Position numbers and translations under genes: made by a program. This document shows positions 8,092-18,508 of a DNA stretch of 64,000 nt, piece after piece. How positions within the stretch are numbered: the first letter of the stretch is position 1; each line of letters begins with the position of its first letter. This stretch comes from an uncultured Ectothiorhodospiraceae bacterium (GTDB taxonomy: Bacteria; Pseudomonadota; Gammaproteobacteria; UBA6429; Thiohalophilaceae), in NCBI GenBank assembly GCA_947259575.1, contig CAMYMU010000048.1, forward strand, positions 1-64,000, read 5' to 3'. Under the pieces are notes generated by a model that was not told where the DNA came from, ran no database searches, and saw only the letters and a program-made list of their open reading frames with translations.

Positions 8092-8119
8092 ACAGCACAA
8101 TCTGAGAGGATTGTGCTGT
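8092..8119. terminator. Strong hairpin after the Do-protease gene
   Basis: A perfect 11-bp stem ACAGCACAATC / GATTGTGCTGT with a 6-nt loop, 33 nt past the stop. The T run after it is weak (TCTACACTCC), so it may act as a 3'-stabilising hairpin rather than an efficient intrinsic terminator. Confidence 0.45.
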
Positions 8120-8258
8120 TCTACACTCCTATATATAGATTACGATATAGTGCGATAACTAGATGGCCGCTTAAACGGCTACGCGCAGGTTGGGGTAGAA
8201 ATCGAATTTCGAGGCGGGAATGAGTAGCTTTACAAACGATGGTGCGTCATAGGTCCAG

Positions 8259-11200
8259 ATGAAATTCCGGTTCACACATAGCACGCAAAGTGTTCGGGTG
8301 ATGGCTTTACTAGGCATATTGCTTTTTGCCTGTGGCTTGATTATCTGGCATGCCTTCGATCAACAATCCACTGTCGAACAAGAACGCACCCTGCAGGTTA
8401 AGACTGCCATTGATGGTGCCGCCCAGGAAATCAGCCAGTACCTGGATAACTTGAACCGTGAAGCAAGCATGCTTGTACGACAACAACGCAAAGACATCCA
8501 GGCGGTACTGGACAACCCACTCGATCAACAAGAACAAGATCAACTGATTGGTAAACTCCGTCAGCAATTACCCGAGCTGTTTAACCTGACCATCGCCAAC
8601 GATAAAGGTGTTGTGCTACTGGAAGATTATCAGGGGCTCATCACTGACGCCTGTCATAGTAACCTTCGCAAGTTTGCAATCACGGGTAAGCGGCATCCCA
8701 TTGAGATGCACACCACCAAAGCAGGACCCCACTTTGATATTTTAACGCGCGTCACAGTAAGTGAAGGTGATGTGAATATTGTTCACATGAGCTTTACCCC
8801 TGATCGTATAAAGACTCTGTTAGAGACCAATAAAATTTATAACTACGAGACCGTATTACTTCACAGTAAGAAACAAGGATTAATTGAAATTGGGCTCAAA
8901 CAGAGTCTCGCGAATAACGGCCCTAATTTTATCAGTAACGATAGCTATGATGATATTCATTACAAAACCCCGATTGCGAACAGCAACTGGGAATTAACCG
9001 CTATCGTAACACGCAGTGGACCCTTTGCATCGGCATGGACCACTGCGCTTTGGGCGTTCAGTCTGTTATTACTACTTGGCAGTACCGCCTTATGGTTCCT
9101 GCGCCGTACCGACAGTCTGATCCTGACACAAAGTTCAGCACTACAACGTGAGCAACGGCGTCTGAATCACTTGCAGCAGACCACCATTTCGTCTGAAATG
9201 AGCTTTCATGAAAAAGTACGCGACCTATTGGTGATGGGGCTTGATGAATTCGGTATGGAAGTTGCGATCCTTTCCCGTGTTGATGGCAACACTTACACTA
9301 TCGTAACTGCTGTGAGTCCGGACAACATCCTGCAGCCGGGAATGAATTTTAACCTGGCCAATACTTATTGCCGCCATACCCTGAACGATGGTTATCCAAC
9401 TGGCTTTGAAAAAACCAATCCTGATCTCGGTATGGATCATCCCTACTACACCAAACAATCCATTGCTGCTTACCTGGGAACGGCTGTTTATGTAAGGGGC
9501 AAGGTTTATGGCACGCTAAACTTTTCCAGCTTTGATCCTTATATGGGCCGCTTTACTAATGCCGATTTTCGCTTCCTGCAATTGATGTCACAGTGGATCG
9601 GTCTTGAAATTGAACGGCGCGAATCGGAACAGACCTCGCAAACTAAAAACCAGTTGCTTGAATCTATTAGTCGCGCCCAATCTTATTTCATTAATGAACA
9701 GATGCAACCTAATGCTATGTTCGATCAGATTCTCTCGGATCTGTTAGCACTCTCTTACAGCAACGTAGGCTTTATTGCTGAGGTTAACAACACACATGAT
9801 AAAAAACCCAGCGTAGAAATTCGCGCCATGGGACAACGTTACGAAAATGGCGATGAATTGATCACATTGTTTGAGGACATGATTAAAAATGCAGAGCTAA
9901 GTGATCATAGCAATGTCCTGGGTGAAGTCATTCGCAGCGGCGCACCAATAATTTCAAATAACCTTGATGAGAAAGATTCAGAGATGCCACTCAGTGCCTT
10001 CCTGGGGGTACCACTTTATCATGGTACCCAACTGGTCGGTATTTTCGGTCTGGCGAATAGCCCTGACGGTTATCAAGAAAGTTTTCTGTACACCCTGGCA
10101 CCCCTGGCAACTGCCTCGGCAAACTTAATCTGGGCGTTAAGAAATGAACAGCAACGTATCCATACCGAGCGGGCACTGCGTGAGTCAGAAGAACAATTAC
10201 AACTGGCGATGGAAGGTGCCAATGATGGTCTGTGGGACTGGGATATCGAAAACAACCAGGCCTATTACAGCCCCCGTTGGCAAACTATGCTTGGTTTTAA
10301 TCCGAGTGAAGTCAAACCGATATTTAAAAGTAAAGAATCACTTATTCACCCCGATGATCTGGAACGGGTAAAAGATACATTACAGGAACACCTTGATAAC
10401 AAATCAGCTATCTACCAAAGCGAACATCGCGTAAAAACTAAAAATGGTCGCTGGTTGTGGATCCTGGATCGAGGCAAAGTGGTTGAACGTAGCGTCACTG
10501 GCAGACCACTGCGTATCGTAGGTACACATACCGATATCACTGAGCGGAAAATCGCTGAGGAAGCCGTGCGTGAAAGAGAGACCCGGATTGCGGCGATTCT
10601 CGATACGGCGGTAGATGGCATTGTCACAATCAGTGATGAAGGCATTATAGAAACATTCAATCCTGCGGCTGAAAAAATATTCGGCTATGCCGCAGAAGAT
10701 GTACTCGGTCGCAATGTGAGCCTTCTCATGAGTAGTGAAGAAGGTGCCTTACATGACACCTTTATAAAGCGTTACCTAAGTAGTGGTCAACCTAAGATTC
10801 TTGAACAACGTCGTGAAGTAATGGGGCAGCGGGCCGATCGCACGACCTTCCCAATGCAGCTTGCAGTTAGTGAAATGAAACTAGGTGATCGCTGTCACTT
10901 TACCGGTATTATTCGTGACATCACCATGACCAAGGAAGCTGAGCGTTTACTTGAAGACACCATGGCTTTCAAACAAGGTATTCTTGATAGTGCCAAGTTA
11001 AGTATTATTTCTACAGATGCCAACGGTATCATCCAGACATTTAATGCCGCTGCACAACAAATGCTGGGGTATAGCGAACGTGAATTGATCGGTCGTGCAA
11101 CACCGGAGATTTTTCATGACCGTGATGAAATCACTCAGCGCGCGATTAAGTTGAGCGAAGAATTAGGTACACATATCCGTTCTGGTTTTGAGGTGTTTGT

Positions 11201-13700
11201 TGCCAAGGCGCGCAGTGGCATCGCCGACGAACAACAATGGACCTACATCAGTAAAAATGGCAAACGCTTTCCTGTGTTACTCACTATGACAGCATTACAT
11301 GATCAGCATGATGAGATTATTGGTTTTGTGGCGATCGCTAGAGACATCAGTCGCCAACAAGAAGCGGAAGAAGAAATCAGCCGATTTAAAACTACCCTGG
11401 ATATGACGCTTGACTGCGTATTTATGTTTTCCCCTGAGAGCCTGCGTTACTTCTATGTAAACCAGGGCGCGATGGAACAAGTCGGCTATACTTATAATGA
11501 GCTGCTTCGAATGACGCCGGTAGACATTCTCACTCAGTATGATGAAACAAGTTTCCGAAACGTGCTGGCCTCGATGATAGATGGCCAACGTAATGCGATC
11601 ACTTTTGAGTCTTATCACCAACACCGAAACGGTGGCCAGATTCCCGTCGAAGTATTTTTACAGTACATCTACCCGATTGATCAGGAGCCACGTTTCGTGG
11701 CCATCGTTAGAGATATCACGGAACGACGTCGAACAGCTGAAAACCTGGCGCATGCTGAAGAACGCGCGCGTATGTTGCTGGAGTCAGCTGGTGAAGGAAT
11801 TTATGGTCTCGACCTTGATGGTCGTACCACATTTGTTAACCCAGCCGCCGCGCGTATGCTGGACTACGATGCAATTGACCTGATTGGTAAACATATGCAC
11901 GAAATTGTGCAGCACAGTTATATCGATAAATCCAATTATCCATATGAGTTTAGTCCAACTTATGCTGCGATCAGTGAAGGTGATATCCAACGTGTCTCTA
12001 ATGAGGTGATGTGGCGTAAAGAAGGCACACCCTTCCCCGTTGAGTACACAGTAACACCTATTCGAAAGAATGATTTTATCTCTGGTGCGGTGGTTATCTT
12101 TAACGACATTACAGCGCGTAAGAAAGTTGAGCAAATTAAAAACGAATTTATCTCAACCGTCTCACACGAACTGCGAACTCCACTGACTTCGGTACGAGGC
12201 TCATTAGGTTTATTAGTCGGTGGCGCAGTTGGGCAATTACCAGAACAGGCCTCTACCTTACTTAGTATTGCAAATAAAAATACTGAACGGCTTTTGTTGT
12301 TGATCAACGATATTCTTGATATCGAAAAAATCGAATCAGGAAAAATGGTCTATCACTATAAGTTGCTTAACCTGAATGAATTTTTGGAAACCTCACTACA
12401 GGCTAACAATGCCTATGGTGAGCAATTTGATATTAAATATTCCATCACCCAATGCCCCGATGTGCAAATTTATGCAGATGATGATCGACTGATGCAGGTG
12501 ATGAATAACCTGCTCTCCAATGCCGCAAAATTTTCAACCCAGGGTTCCCAAGTTGAAATATCTGCAGTACGACGATCACATAAGATTCGAATTTCGATAA
12601 CCGATAATGGCAAAGGTATCCCCCAAAACTTCCAGAAACATATCTTCGAAAAATTTGCGCAGGCCGATGCCTCAGATACACGCGCCCTGAGTGGCACCGG
12701 CCTGGGTTTAAGTATTAGTAAAGCGATTGTTGAACAACATGGTGGCCGTATCGATTTTATATCTCGGGTTAACATCGGCACCACCTTCTTTTTTGATTTA
12801 CCGGTCTGGACACAAAACCAGGAAACAAATACACCTTCTCTACCCGCACCAGCTAAATATCGCATCCTGATCTGCGAAGACGATCCTGATATTGCCTTTA
12901 TGTTACGCATGATTCTCGCCCAGGCAGGCTTTGATGCGGATACTGCTAGAACGGTTGAGCAGGCGAAAAAGGCCATCAAAGAACAACATTATCTAGCCGT
13001 GACTCTTGATCTGGCTTTGCCCGATGATCAGGGACGCCAGTATGATCCAGAAGGTATCAAGCTGGTTAAAGAGTTACGCAGACAGGATCGTACCCGTGAG
13101 TTACCGGTTATTGTTGTCTCCGCGATTGCCGATCAACACAAGCGCCGACTCAATGGCAGCGCCTTTGGTATCATCGACTGGCTGGAAAAGCCACTGAACG
13201 AAGACAGACTACTGTCTGCAGTTAAGTTAATCGCAAGCCACAAACAAGGACTACCACGTATCTTGCACGTTGAAGATGATCCAATTATTTTTGAAATGGT
13301 GCGTGTACTGTTGCGTGGTGAAGTCGATCTGGTACTAGCACCGACACTAAGCGAAGCGCACCAGAAACTACGCCAAGATGTCTATGATCTAATACTACTA
13401 GATGTTGAGTTGACCGATGGCTCTGGCATCGATCTTATCAATGACCTGGATGAGGTAGAGTATATGCCACAGGTTGTTATCTTCTCCTCTAACGAGGTGG
13501 GACCCGATATTGCACGAAAGGTTAAGGCGGCGCTGGTCAAATCAAAAGATGGGCGCAAGGAACTCATTAATGTCATCATGTCAGTAATCCGTGAACGTGA
13601 AACAGATGATATTCTGCAAGATCCAGAAACGGCACATATTGAACTCCCCCCTCCAGAGGACACCCCACCTATATCTGACACAGCAGGAAAACAAGAATAA
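8259..13700 (+). CDS. Giant membrane hybrid histidine kinase with two GAF, five PAS and two receiver domains
   Basis: 1813 residues. Transmembrane helices lie at about 13-33 and 265-290 and bracket a periplasmic Cache-like sensor region. The cytoplasmic part holds two GAF domains (about 315-455 and 475-630) and five PAS/PAC units (about 640-765, 770-890, 900-1035, 1040-1155, 1165-1290). HisKA has the phospho-accepting His in VSHELRTPLTS (about 1310). HATPase_c has N (NNLLSNAAKFS), G1 (DNGKGIP), F (FEKFAQAD) and G2 (GTGLGLSI) boxes. Two receivers follow, with acceptor Asp in TLDLALPDD and LLDVELTDGSG. The downstream receiver gene overlaps by one base (TAATG), so they are co-translated. The signal is unknown. 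Confidence 0.9.
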   Translation: MKFRFTHSTQSVRVMALLGILLFACGLIIWHAFDQQSTVEQERTLQVKTAIDGAAQEISQYLDNLNREASMLVRQQRKDIQAVLDNPLDQQEQDQLIGKLRQQLPELFNLTIANDKGVVLLEDYQGLITDACHSNLRKFAITGKRHPIEMHTTKAGPHFDILTRVTVSEGDVNIVHMSFTPDRIKTLLETNKIYNYETVLLHSKKQGLIEIGLKQSLANNGPNFISNDSYDDIHYKTPIANSNWELTAIVTRSGPFASAWTTALWAFSLLLLLGSTALWFLRRTDSLILTQSSALQREQRRLNHLQQTTISSEMSFHEKVRDLLVMGLDEFGMEVAILSRVDGNTYTIVTAVSPDNILQPGMNFNLANTYCRHTLNDGYPTGFEKTNPDLGMDHPYYTKQSIAAYLGTAVYVRGKVYGTLNFSSFDPYMGRFTNADFRFLQLMSQWIGLEIERRESEQTSQTKNQLLESISRAQSYFINEQMQPNAMFDQILSDLLALSYSNVGFIAEVNNTHDKKPSVEIRAMGQRYENGDELITLFEDMIKNAELSDHSNVLGEVIRSGAPIISNNLDEKDSEMPLSAFLGVPLYHGTQLVGIFGLANSPDGYQESFLYTLAPLATASANLIWALRNEQQRIHTERALRESEEQLQLAMEGANDGLWDWDIENNQAYYSPRWQTMLGFNPSEVKPIFKSKESLIHPDDLERVKDTLQEHLDNKSAIYQSEHRVKTKNGRWLWILDRGKVVERSVTGRPLRIVGTHTDITERKIAEEAVRERETRIAAILDTAVDGIVTISDEGIIETFNPAAEKIFGYAAEDVLGRNVSLLMSSEEGALHDTFIKRYLSSGQPKILEQRREVMGQRADRTTFPMQLAVSEMKLGDRCHFTGIIRDITMTKEAERLLEDTMAFKQGILDSAKLSIISTDANGIIQTFNAAAQQMLGYSERELIGRATPEIFHDRDEITQRAIKLSEELGTHIRSGFEVFVAKARSGIADEQQWTYISKNGKRFPVLLTMTALHDQHDEIIGFVAIARDISRQQEAEEEISRFKTTLDMTLDCVFMFSPESLRYFYVNQGAMEQVGYTYNELLRMTPVDILTQYDETSFRNVLASMIDGQRNAITFESYHQHRNGGQIPVEVFLQYIYPIDQEPRFVAIVRDITERRRTAENLAHAEERARMLLESAGEGIYGLDLDGRTTFVNPAAARMLDYDAIDLIGKHMHEIVQHSYIDKSNYPYEFSPTYAAISEGDIQRVSNEVMWRKEGTPFPVEYTVTPIRKNDFISGAVVIFNDITARKKVEQIKNEFISTVSHELRTPLTSVRGSLGLLVGGAVGQLPEQASTLLSIANKNTERLLLLINDILDIEKIESGKMVYHYKLLNLNEFLETSLQANNAYGEQFDIKYSITQCPDVQIYADDDRLMQVMNNLLSNAAKFSTQGSQVEISAVRRSHKIRISITDNGKGIPQNFQKHIFEKFAQADASDTRALSGTGLGLSISKAIVEQHGGRIDFISRVNIGTTFFFDLPVWTQNQETNTPSLPAPAKYRILICEDDPDIAFMLRMILAQAGFDADTARTVEQAKKAIKEQHYLAVTLDLALPDDQGRQYDPEGIKLVKELRRQDRTRELPVIVVSAIADQHKRRLNGSAFGIIDWLEKPLNEDRLLSAVKLIASHKQGLPRILHVEDDPIIFEMVRVLLRGEVDLVLAPTLSEAHQKLRQDVYDLILLDVELTDGSGIDLINDLDEVEYMPQVVIFSSNEVGPDIARKVKAALVKSKDGRKELINVIMSVIRERETDDILQDPETAHIELPPPEDTPPISDTAGKQE

Positions 13701-14089
13701 TGGCGAACGAACTAAAAAGGATTTTATACGTAGAAGATGAACCGGATATTCAGGCAGTGGCGCGCATTGCTTTAGAAGGTGTCGGCGGTTTTATACTTGA
13801 GGTCTGCTCATCTGGATTTGAAGCAATTGAAAAAGCCCCTGCATTTAAACCTGACCTGCTATTACTTGATGTAATGATGCCAGGTATGGATGGCGTCTCA
13901 ACATTGCAGGAACTACGTAAGCAACCTGAGCTGGAAAACACGCCAGCTATGTTTATGACTGCCAAGGTACGGCCATCAGAAATCGAACAACTACGTAACG
14001 AAGGTGCTATTGATGTTATACCCAAGCCCTTCGATCCCATGACCTTATCAGAAAACCTGAAAAGTCTTTGGAACAAACACACCGCGTAA
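13700..14089 (+). CDS. Stand-alone CheY-like receiver protein, partner of the hybrid kinase
   Basis: A 129-residue single receiver domain with no output domain. Canonical residues are present: the acidic pair in YVEDEPD, the phospho-acceptor Asp in LLLLDVMMPGMDG (about residue 56), Thr in MTAK and the Lys in PKPFDP. The ATG overlaps the last base of the kinase stop codon, which implies coupled translation and direct pairing with the kinase. As a CheY- or Spo0F-type protein it probably relays phosphate or acts by protein-protein contact. The target is not visible in the window. Confidence 0.88.
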   Translation: MANELKRILYVEDEPDIQAVARIALEGVGGFILEVCSSGFEAIEKAPAFKPDLLLLDVMMPGMDGVSTLQELRKQPELENTPAMFMTAKVRPSEIEQLRNEGAIDVIPKPFDPMTLSENLKSLWNKHTA

Positions 14090-14298
14090 CAACGACTAAA
14101 ATTTATATTCCAAATCACTCCCTGAGGACCAACTAGGCTCTTATAGAGTAAATATTAGTCTCAGTTTATCTCTTTTAGCCCTCTTTTCCCCTCTCAAACG
14201 CTATATTTCCATTATAATCAATAAGTTATATGTTTCTTATCAACTATCACTTTAATTCCGAGTATTTTGCTTGGGCTATTAATTTTTTATTACATGGC

Positions 14299-14327
14299 TT
14301 GATTTTTACTTATGAAATAACTACTAT
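14299..14327 (+). promoter_or_regulatory. Candidate sigma-70 promoter
   Basis: TTGATT (14299-14304), a 17-nt spacer and TACTAT (14322-14327), about 43 nt before the ATG of the gene at 14370. Confidence 0.35.
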
Positions 14328-14369
14328 ATTATTACTTGCTTATTTACTAATACACAGATGAGGTGACTT

Positions 14370-14816
14370 ATGTCAGGACTTATTGCTAATTTTCCACACG
14401 ATGGCGTAGTTACAATTAACCGCGTTATTTTGAAACCAGAATACACGACCGATGACCTGCAAGAGCGCGTTGCGTTTTTGTGTGAAAACGTCAAAACCTA
14501 CCACTCGGATACAGGTTTTGTGGGTGGTTTCGTATCGCTAAACAGCGGTGCCGTCTCCAACGAAGGTTCGACCATTGGTCAGGCCGTTGAAAGTGAATAC
14601 AAAGGTAAAGAAGCGCTGATTATCACCTTCTGGAAAACCTTCGAAGATCACGAAGAGTCACATAAATCAGAGACTTTCCAGCCTTTATTCGAGCAGGTTT
14701 TAGAGCTGTGCGAAAACGGTAATGAAGAAATCGCATACGAAATGCTCTGGTCTGGTAAGGCTTATTCTGAGGAAGAAGCCAAGGCCGCAAGGGCAGCAAA
14801 AGAACAAGCTGCTTAA
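14370..14816 (+). CDS. Small soluble protein, probable dimeric alpha/beta-barrel fold (function unknown)
   Basis: A 148-residue acidic protein without signal peptide or membrane segment. The pattern of a beta strand (GVVTINRVILKP), helix (TTDDLQERVAFLCENVKTY), strands (GFVGGFVSLN, EALIITFWKTFEDHEESHKS) and helix recalls ferredoxin-like dimeric barrels of the antibiotic-biosynthesis-monooxygenase type, in which the W-x-(T/S)-x-E-x-H segment is typical. The C-terminal 20 residues are an Ala/Glu-rich helix. GAGGTG precedes the ATG and a perfect terminator follows, so it is monocistronic. The fold is inference; no substrate or cofactor can be named. Confidence 0.6.
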   Translation: MSGLIANFPHDGVVTINRVILKPEYTTDDLQERVAFLCENVKTYHSDTGFVGGFVSLNSGAVSNEGSTIGQAVESEYKGKEALIITFWKTFEDHEESHKSETFQPLFEQVLELCENGNEEIAYEMLWSGKAYSEEEAKAARAAKEQAA

Positions 14817-14852
14817 ACGTTTTCTCTACTACACACTCCTCCATTGTAGTTA

Positions 14853-14882
14853 GGCGCATCATCCCCTGATGCGCCTTTTTTT
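14853..14882 (+). terminator. Rho-independent terminator
   Basis: A perfect 9-bp stem GGCGCATCA / TGATGCGCC, loop TCCCC, then seven T. It ends the gene at 14370 and abuts the 3' end of the convergent protease gene. Confidence 0.85.
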
Positions 14883-15306
14883 ATGGCCAGAATAACCAGA
14901 AGAATCCAACGTTATAAAAGCCGTGCATAACTATCGGTGAGAGCAATGACTGGTGCCGCTCTTTTAAGTAACCAAAGACAATGGACGGGAAAAAAACCAG
15001 CAAGGCCCAAATCCAGTGGCTGTAAATCAGATGAGCAAGGACAAAGATCAGACTGGTCAGCAGGTTTGCTACGCTGAGCAGGCCATAACGCTGCACAAAC
15101 CGTTTGGCCAGTAATTCCAACAGCAGGCCACGAAAGACTATTTCCTCTAAGAGCGGGTAAACCAGGATAATCAACACAATCTGATACCAGGCAATAGCCG
15201 CCGGAAACCCTATCTGTAAGGGCTGAAAATAGGCGATGCCTGACCAGGATATGGGCCCGAGCAGCAGGCATAGGTAAAATTGCCAATCGACTAGAATACG
15301 CTTCAT
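14881..15306 (-). CDS. CPBP-type glutamic intramembrane protease, MrtJ-like (JDVT-CTERM sorting)
   Basis: About 141 residues, nearly all membrane helices. The CPBP (CAAX-protease) motif EEIVFRG lies at about residues 63-69, and a later conserved His is in the helix containing VMHGFYNVGFFW. An ATG at 15306 (MKRILVDWQFYLCL) preceded by AAGGT is preferred. A longer frame to 15390 would add 28 polar residues with no such site. Short single-domain CPBP proteases of this kind serve C-terminal sorting systems. Two downstream M4 peptidases carry a Gly-rich, Cys, FDP, hydrophobic and Arg tail that looks like the JDVT-CTERM signal, which makes MrtJ the likely identity. It is divergent from them. Confidence 0.65.
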   Translation of the reverse strand: MKRILVDWQFYLCLLLGPISWSGIAYFQPLQIGFPAAIAWYQIVLIILVYPLLEEIVFRGLLLELLAKRFVQRYGLLSVANLLTSLIFVLAHLIYSHWIWALLVFFPSIVFGYLKERHQSLLSPIVMHGFYNVGFFWLFWP

Positions 15307-15754
15307 TCGTCTACCTTCATTGACTTCCCACTTCCCCCAAATAGAACCACCATTATATATAGTAAGCAGCCAATCCAGCGTTTTTACCATGTCAGTGGCT
15401 AACCTATTTTATTTTTAAATAAAACAATAAGTTAGCCGCGTCTACAGGGGGAATGGTAAGAAAGGGTAATACGTGCCCTGGTTCACAGATCACAATACCA
15501 GCACTCTCACTAGTGCAATTCTGGCCGTTAACTATATGTACAACCTGTTTAAGTTGAACGGCATTTATTCGCAAAGCATCGTGCTGAAGAGGCTGGTATT
15601 ATGATGACATCAAGTTTGAGCACACGAGACCTGTTGAGCCGCCTATAATGTTAATCACAGGCACTCCGCACACGTTACCGCACCGCGTCTTGGACTTGAC
15701 CAAAATAATAAAATACAAATTTTTTTAAGCACTTGTTCAACTGGGGATTAACGA
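15307..15754. other. Intergenic region between MrtJ-like and M4 peptidase genes
   Basis: No convincing gene. It holds an inverted repeat AATACCAGC (15494-15502) / GCTGGTATT (15592-15600) and one open frame of 43 codons from a GTG at 15473 (AAAGG upstream) to a TGA at 15602-15604, with a hydrophobic middle. The frame is too weak to call a gene. The last 80 bases are AT-rich and probably hold the peptidase promoter. Confidence 0.3.
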
Positions 15755-18379
15755 ATGAACCGCAAACTACTACGTGCCAAACTACTGCACACCTGCGCTG
15801 TTATACTAATTAGTCTAAGCACGCTGACGACAGCCACTACTCAAGTGTATGCTGTTGATAGTGCGCAAAAGGCTAAATCGAATCTAGGCAATAAAAAATT
15901 ACGCATGCTGCGTGGCCAGAAAGGTCCGATGGCAATAAAAGACAATAGCCAACGCCCACTCCACGAGAAAGTTGCTGACCAGTTTGCGCCTCAGTTTGGT
16001 CTACCCAATCCGACTCAACAATTACGCGTAAAAAAACAAAAATCCCAGAATGCCAAAAAGAATATTCGCTACGGTCAGCTCCACCAGGGGTTACCGGTTA
16101 TTGGTGGTGAGTTAGTCGCGAACCTTAATGAGCAAGATCAACTGACCTCAATGTCAGGAGAGATCAGCGCGGTTCGATTAAATGATGTTACTCCCACCAT
16201 CAGCGCCGAACAAGCCAGTGCCAACGCCATGCAGGCCACCGCCAAGTGGTATCAACTTGCCGCTGATCAGTTGGTCGCATCCACACCGGTGCTTTCAATT
16301 TTTGACCCAAGCCTGCTGATGAACACCCGCCCCTCATCCGCACTGGTCTGGGAAGTGAATGTATCGCCCAATACAGTTGCTGATATCAATGAGAAATTTT
16401 TTATTGATGCCAATACGGGCGGCATCGTTTTACATTTTAATGAAGTCGACACGGCGCTTTTACGTGAGACTCATGATGCAAACAATCTGTTTACCTTACC
16501 CGGCGCACTGATCTGTAACGAGGCTACCCCCTCCGACACATGCTCAGGTGATGCCGATACCGATGCCGCCCATGCTTATGCCCGTGATACCTATGAGTTT
16601 TACTTCAATACCCATGCTCGCGATGGCATCAATGACGCAGGCATGAAGATTACATCTACCGTCCATTTTGGTACCGCAGCAGATCAACTCAACCCATTTC
16701 AAAATGCCTTCTGGTTAGGGAGCACTCCGTATCTCGGGGCCAGAAATCAAATGGTATATGGCGATGGTTTTGCCCTGGCAGATGATGTTGTTGCCCATGA
16801 ACTCACCCATGGTGTCACCAACTTTAGTTCTAACCTAATTTACTTATCCGAGTCGGGTGCGATTAATGAGTCCATGTCCGATCTATGGGGTGAGTTTGTC
16901 GATCAAACCAATGGTGCGGGTTCAGATGCTCCGGCTGATGCCTGGAAACTGGGTGAAGACCTGCCTGCCGCCATCGGTGTTGTGCGAGACATGAAAAATC
17001 CAGGTACTTACAGTCACCCTGATCGCATGACCAGTCCAAACTTTTATATCGGCAATGATGATAACGGCGGTGTGCATATCAATAGCGGCGTAAATAACAA
17101 AGCCGCTTACCTGATGGTGGATGGCGATACCTTCAACGGCCAAACCGTTGTAGGGATGGGCATCACTAAAACTGCCAAGCTTTACTACCAGGTACAGACC
17201 AACTACCTGACCACAGGCGCAGATTATCTCGACTTATACAATGCTTTGAACTCAGCCTGTGCAGATTTGGTGACCAGCGGTGATCTTGTTACTGCAGACT
17301 GTACAGATACCGTCGCCCCTGCCCTGGCGGCGGTTGAAATGAACCAGACACCTAATGCAGCCTATGCACCAAGTGCCGACATCTGTGCGGTAGGCAGTCC
17401 GTATGATCTGTTTCTCGATGATTTCGAGAACAACGGCCTAAGCAGCTGGGCGGTAACCAATCAGTTAGGCAGCAATAAATGGACGACCGGTGGCACCAAC
17501 CTTGCCAGTAACTCAGGCGATGTGACCATACTGACCGATGGCCATAATACCGTGATCACATCCCCTGATAATCCCCTCGATGATAGCGACACTGCACTTG
17601 AACTTGTCACCGCTGTGCGTGTTCCTGCATCTGAAACGGCATACATTCATTTTGATCATGCCTTTTACTTCGAAGAATTTTCTACTGCCAAGTTCGATGG
17701 TGGCGTTATTGAGTACAGTATTGATAACGGGAGTAACTGGGTAGATGCGAGCAGCCTGATTGATGCAGGTAGAAATTATAACGGTGTATTAGCTTACACA
17801 AATCCAGAGAGCGGGCGCAGTGCTTTTACTACCTTCAGTAATGGTTATAACTCGACTCGATTAAATTTAAGCTCACTTGCTGGCAATTACATATTGTTCC
17901 GTTTCAGAAGTCTTGCCGATGAAAGTGTCGAGTCCGGTCCCTGGACGATTGATAACTTCCGTTTTTATCTTTGTGCCAACAATGCACCGCCGATTCCCAA
18001 TGCTGGTGTAGATCAAACCGTTAGTGGTGGTGTGAATGTGCAGCTGGATGGCTCGGTAACAGATCCCGATGGCGATGCAATTACCTATCAATGGACACAG
18101 CAGAGTGGCCCAACTGTCACCCTAACAAATGCAAACACACTAACACCTAGTTTCACCTCACCCTCGAACACCGACAACATGGTCTTTGCTCTCAGCGCCA
18201 CCAGCAATGGTGTAACCGAAACCGATACGGTGACAGTCTCGGTTAACTTTGTCTTTGCCGGCTCATCAGGCGGTGGCGGTGGCTGTAGTGTGAGTCAAGA
18301 TGGACGCTTTGATCCCTTGTGGTTGTTGTTGCTCTTGTTGCTAGCTGGAGTTCACATCAGGAGTCGGCGTCACAGATAA
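15755..18379 (+). CDS. Secreted M4 (thermolysin-like) zinc metallopeptidase A with C-terminal sorting tail
   Basis: 874 residues. Signal peptide (about 1-32), FTP/PepSY-type propeptide (about 50-235), then the M4 catalytic domain with HELTH (His348-Glu349-His352), third zinc ligand Glu372 in AINESMSDLWG, and the thermolysin-like DNGGVHINSGVNNKAAYL block with the catalytic His. Next come a jelly-roll/MAM-like region (about 545-740) and an Ig/PKD-like domain (about 745-835). The end is GGGGGC, SVSQDGRFDPLW, a run of Leu, then Arg/His, which is a tripartite sorting signal. All catalytic residues are present, so it is probably active. A paralogue lies at 19027, and an emfourin-like lipoprotein lies between them. 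Confidence 0.9.
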   Translation: MNRKLLRAKLLHTCAVILISLSTLTTATTQVYAVDSAQKAKSNLGNKKLRMLRGQKGPMAIKDNSQRPLHEKVADQFAPQFGLPNPTQQLRVKKQKSQNAKKNIRYGQLHQGLPVIGGELVANLNEQDQLTSMSGEISAVRLNDVTPTISAEQASANAMQATAKWYQLAADQLVASTPVLSIFDPSLLMNTRPSSALVWEVNVSPNTVADINEKFFIDANTGGIVLHFNEVDTALLRETHDANNLFTLPGALICNEATPSDTCSGDADTDAAHAYARDTYEFYFNTHARDGINDAGMKITSTVHFGTAADQLNPFQNAFWLGSTPYLGARNQMVYGDGFALADDVVAHELTHGVTNFSSNLIYLSESGAINESMSDLWGEFVDQTNGAGSDAPADAWKLGEDLPAAIGVVRDMKNPGTYSHPDRMTSPNFYIGNDDNGGVHINSGVNNKAAYLMVDGDTFNGQTVVGMGITKTAKLYYQVQTNYLTTGADYLDLYNALNSACADLVTSGDLVTADCTDTVAPALAAVEMNQTPNAAYAPSADICAVGSPYDLFLDDFENNGLSSWAVTNQLGSNKWTTGGTNLASNSGDVTILTDGHNTVITSPDNPLDDSDTALELVTAVRVPASETAYIHFDHAFYFEEFSTAKFDGGVIEYSIDNGSNWVDASSLIDAGRNYNGVLAYTNPESGRSAFTTFSNGYNSTRLNLSSLAGNYILFRFRSLADESVESGPWTIDNFRFYLCANNAPPIPNAGVDQTVSGGVNVQLDGSVTDPDGDAITYQWTQQSGPTVTLTNANTLTPSFTSPSNTDNMVFALSATSNGVTETDTVTVSVNFVFAGSSGGGGGCSVSQDGRFDPLWLLLLLLLAGVHIRSRRHR

Positions 18380-18508
18380 AACTCTGAGTGAGCTGTTTAG
18401 GTTTTGTAACAAGATGTAATCTTAAAATCATTCAGCATTAAGCGTGTTAGCATAATAATTTGCTATTTAATGCTGTCAAATAAGATGGTGATCATGGAGT
18501 GCGATCAG

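Noticed and set aside
12470-12979. 169-codon minus-strand frame inside the hybrid kinase
   Set aside because: Lies antisense to the HATPase and receiver domains; no start signal.
15473-15604. 43-codon GTG-started frame before the first M4 peptidase
   Set aside because: Weak start signal and no family resemblance; kept only as a note on the intergenic region.
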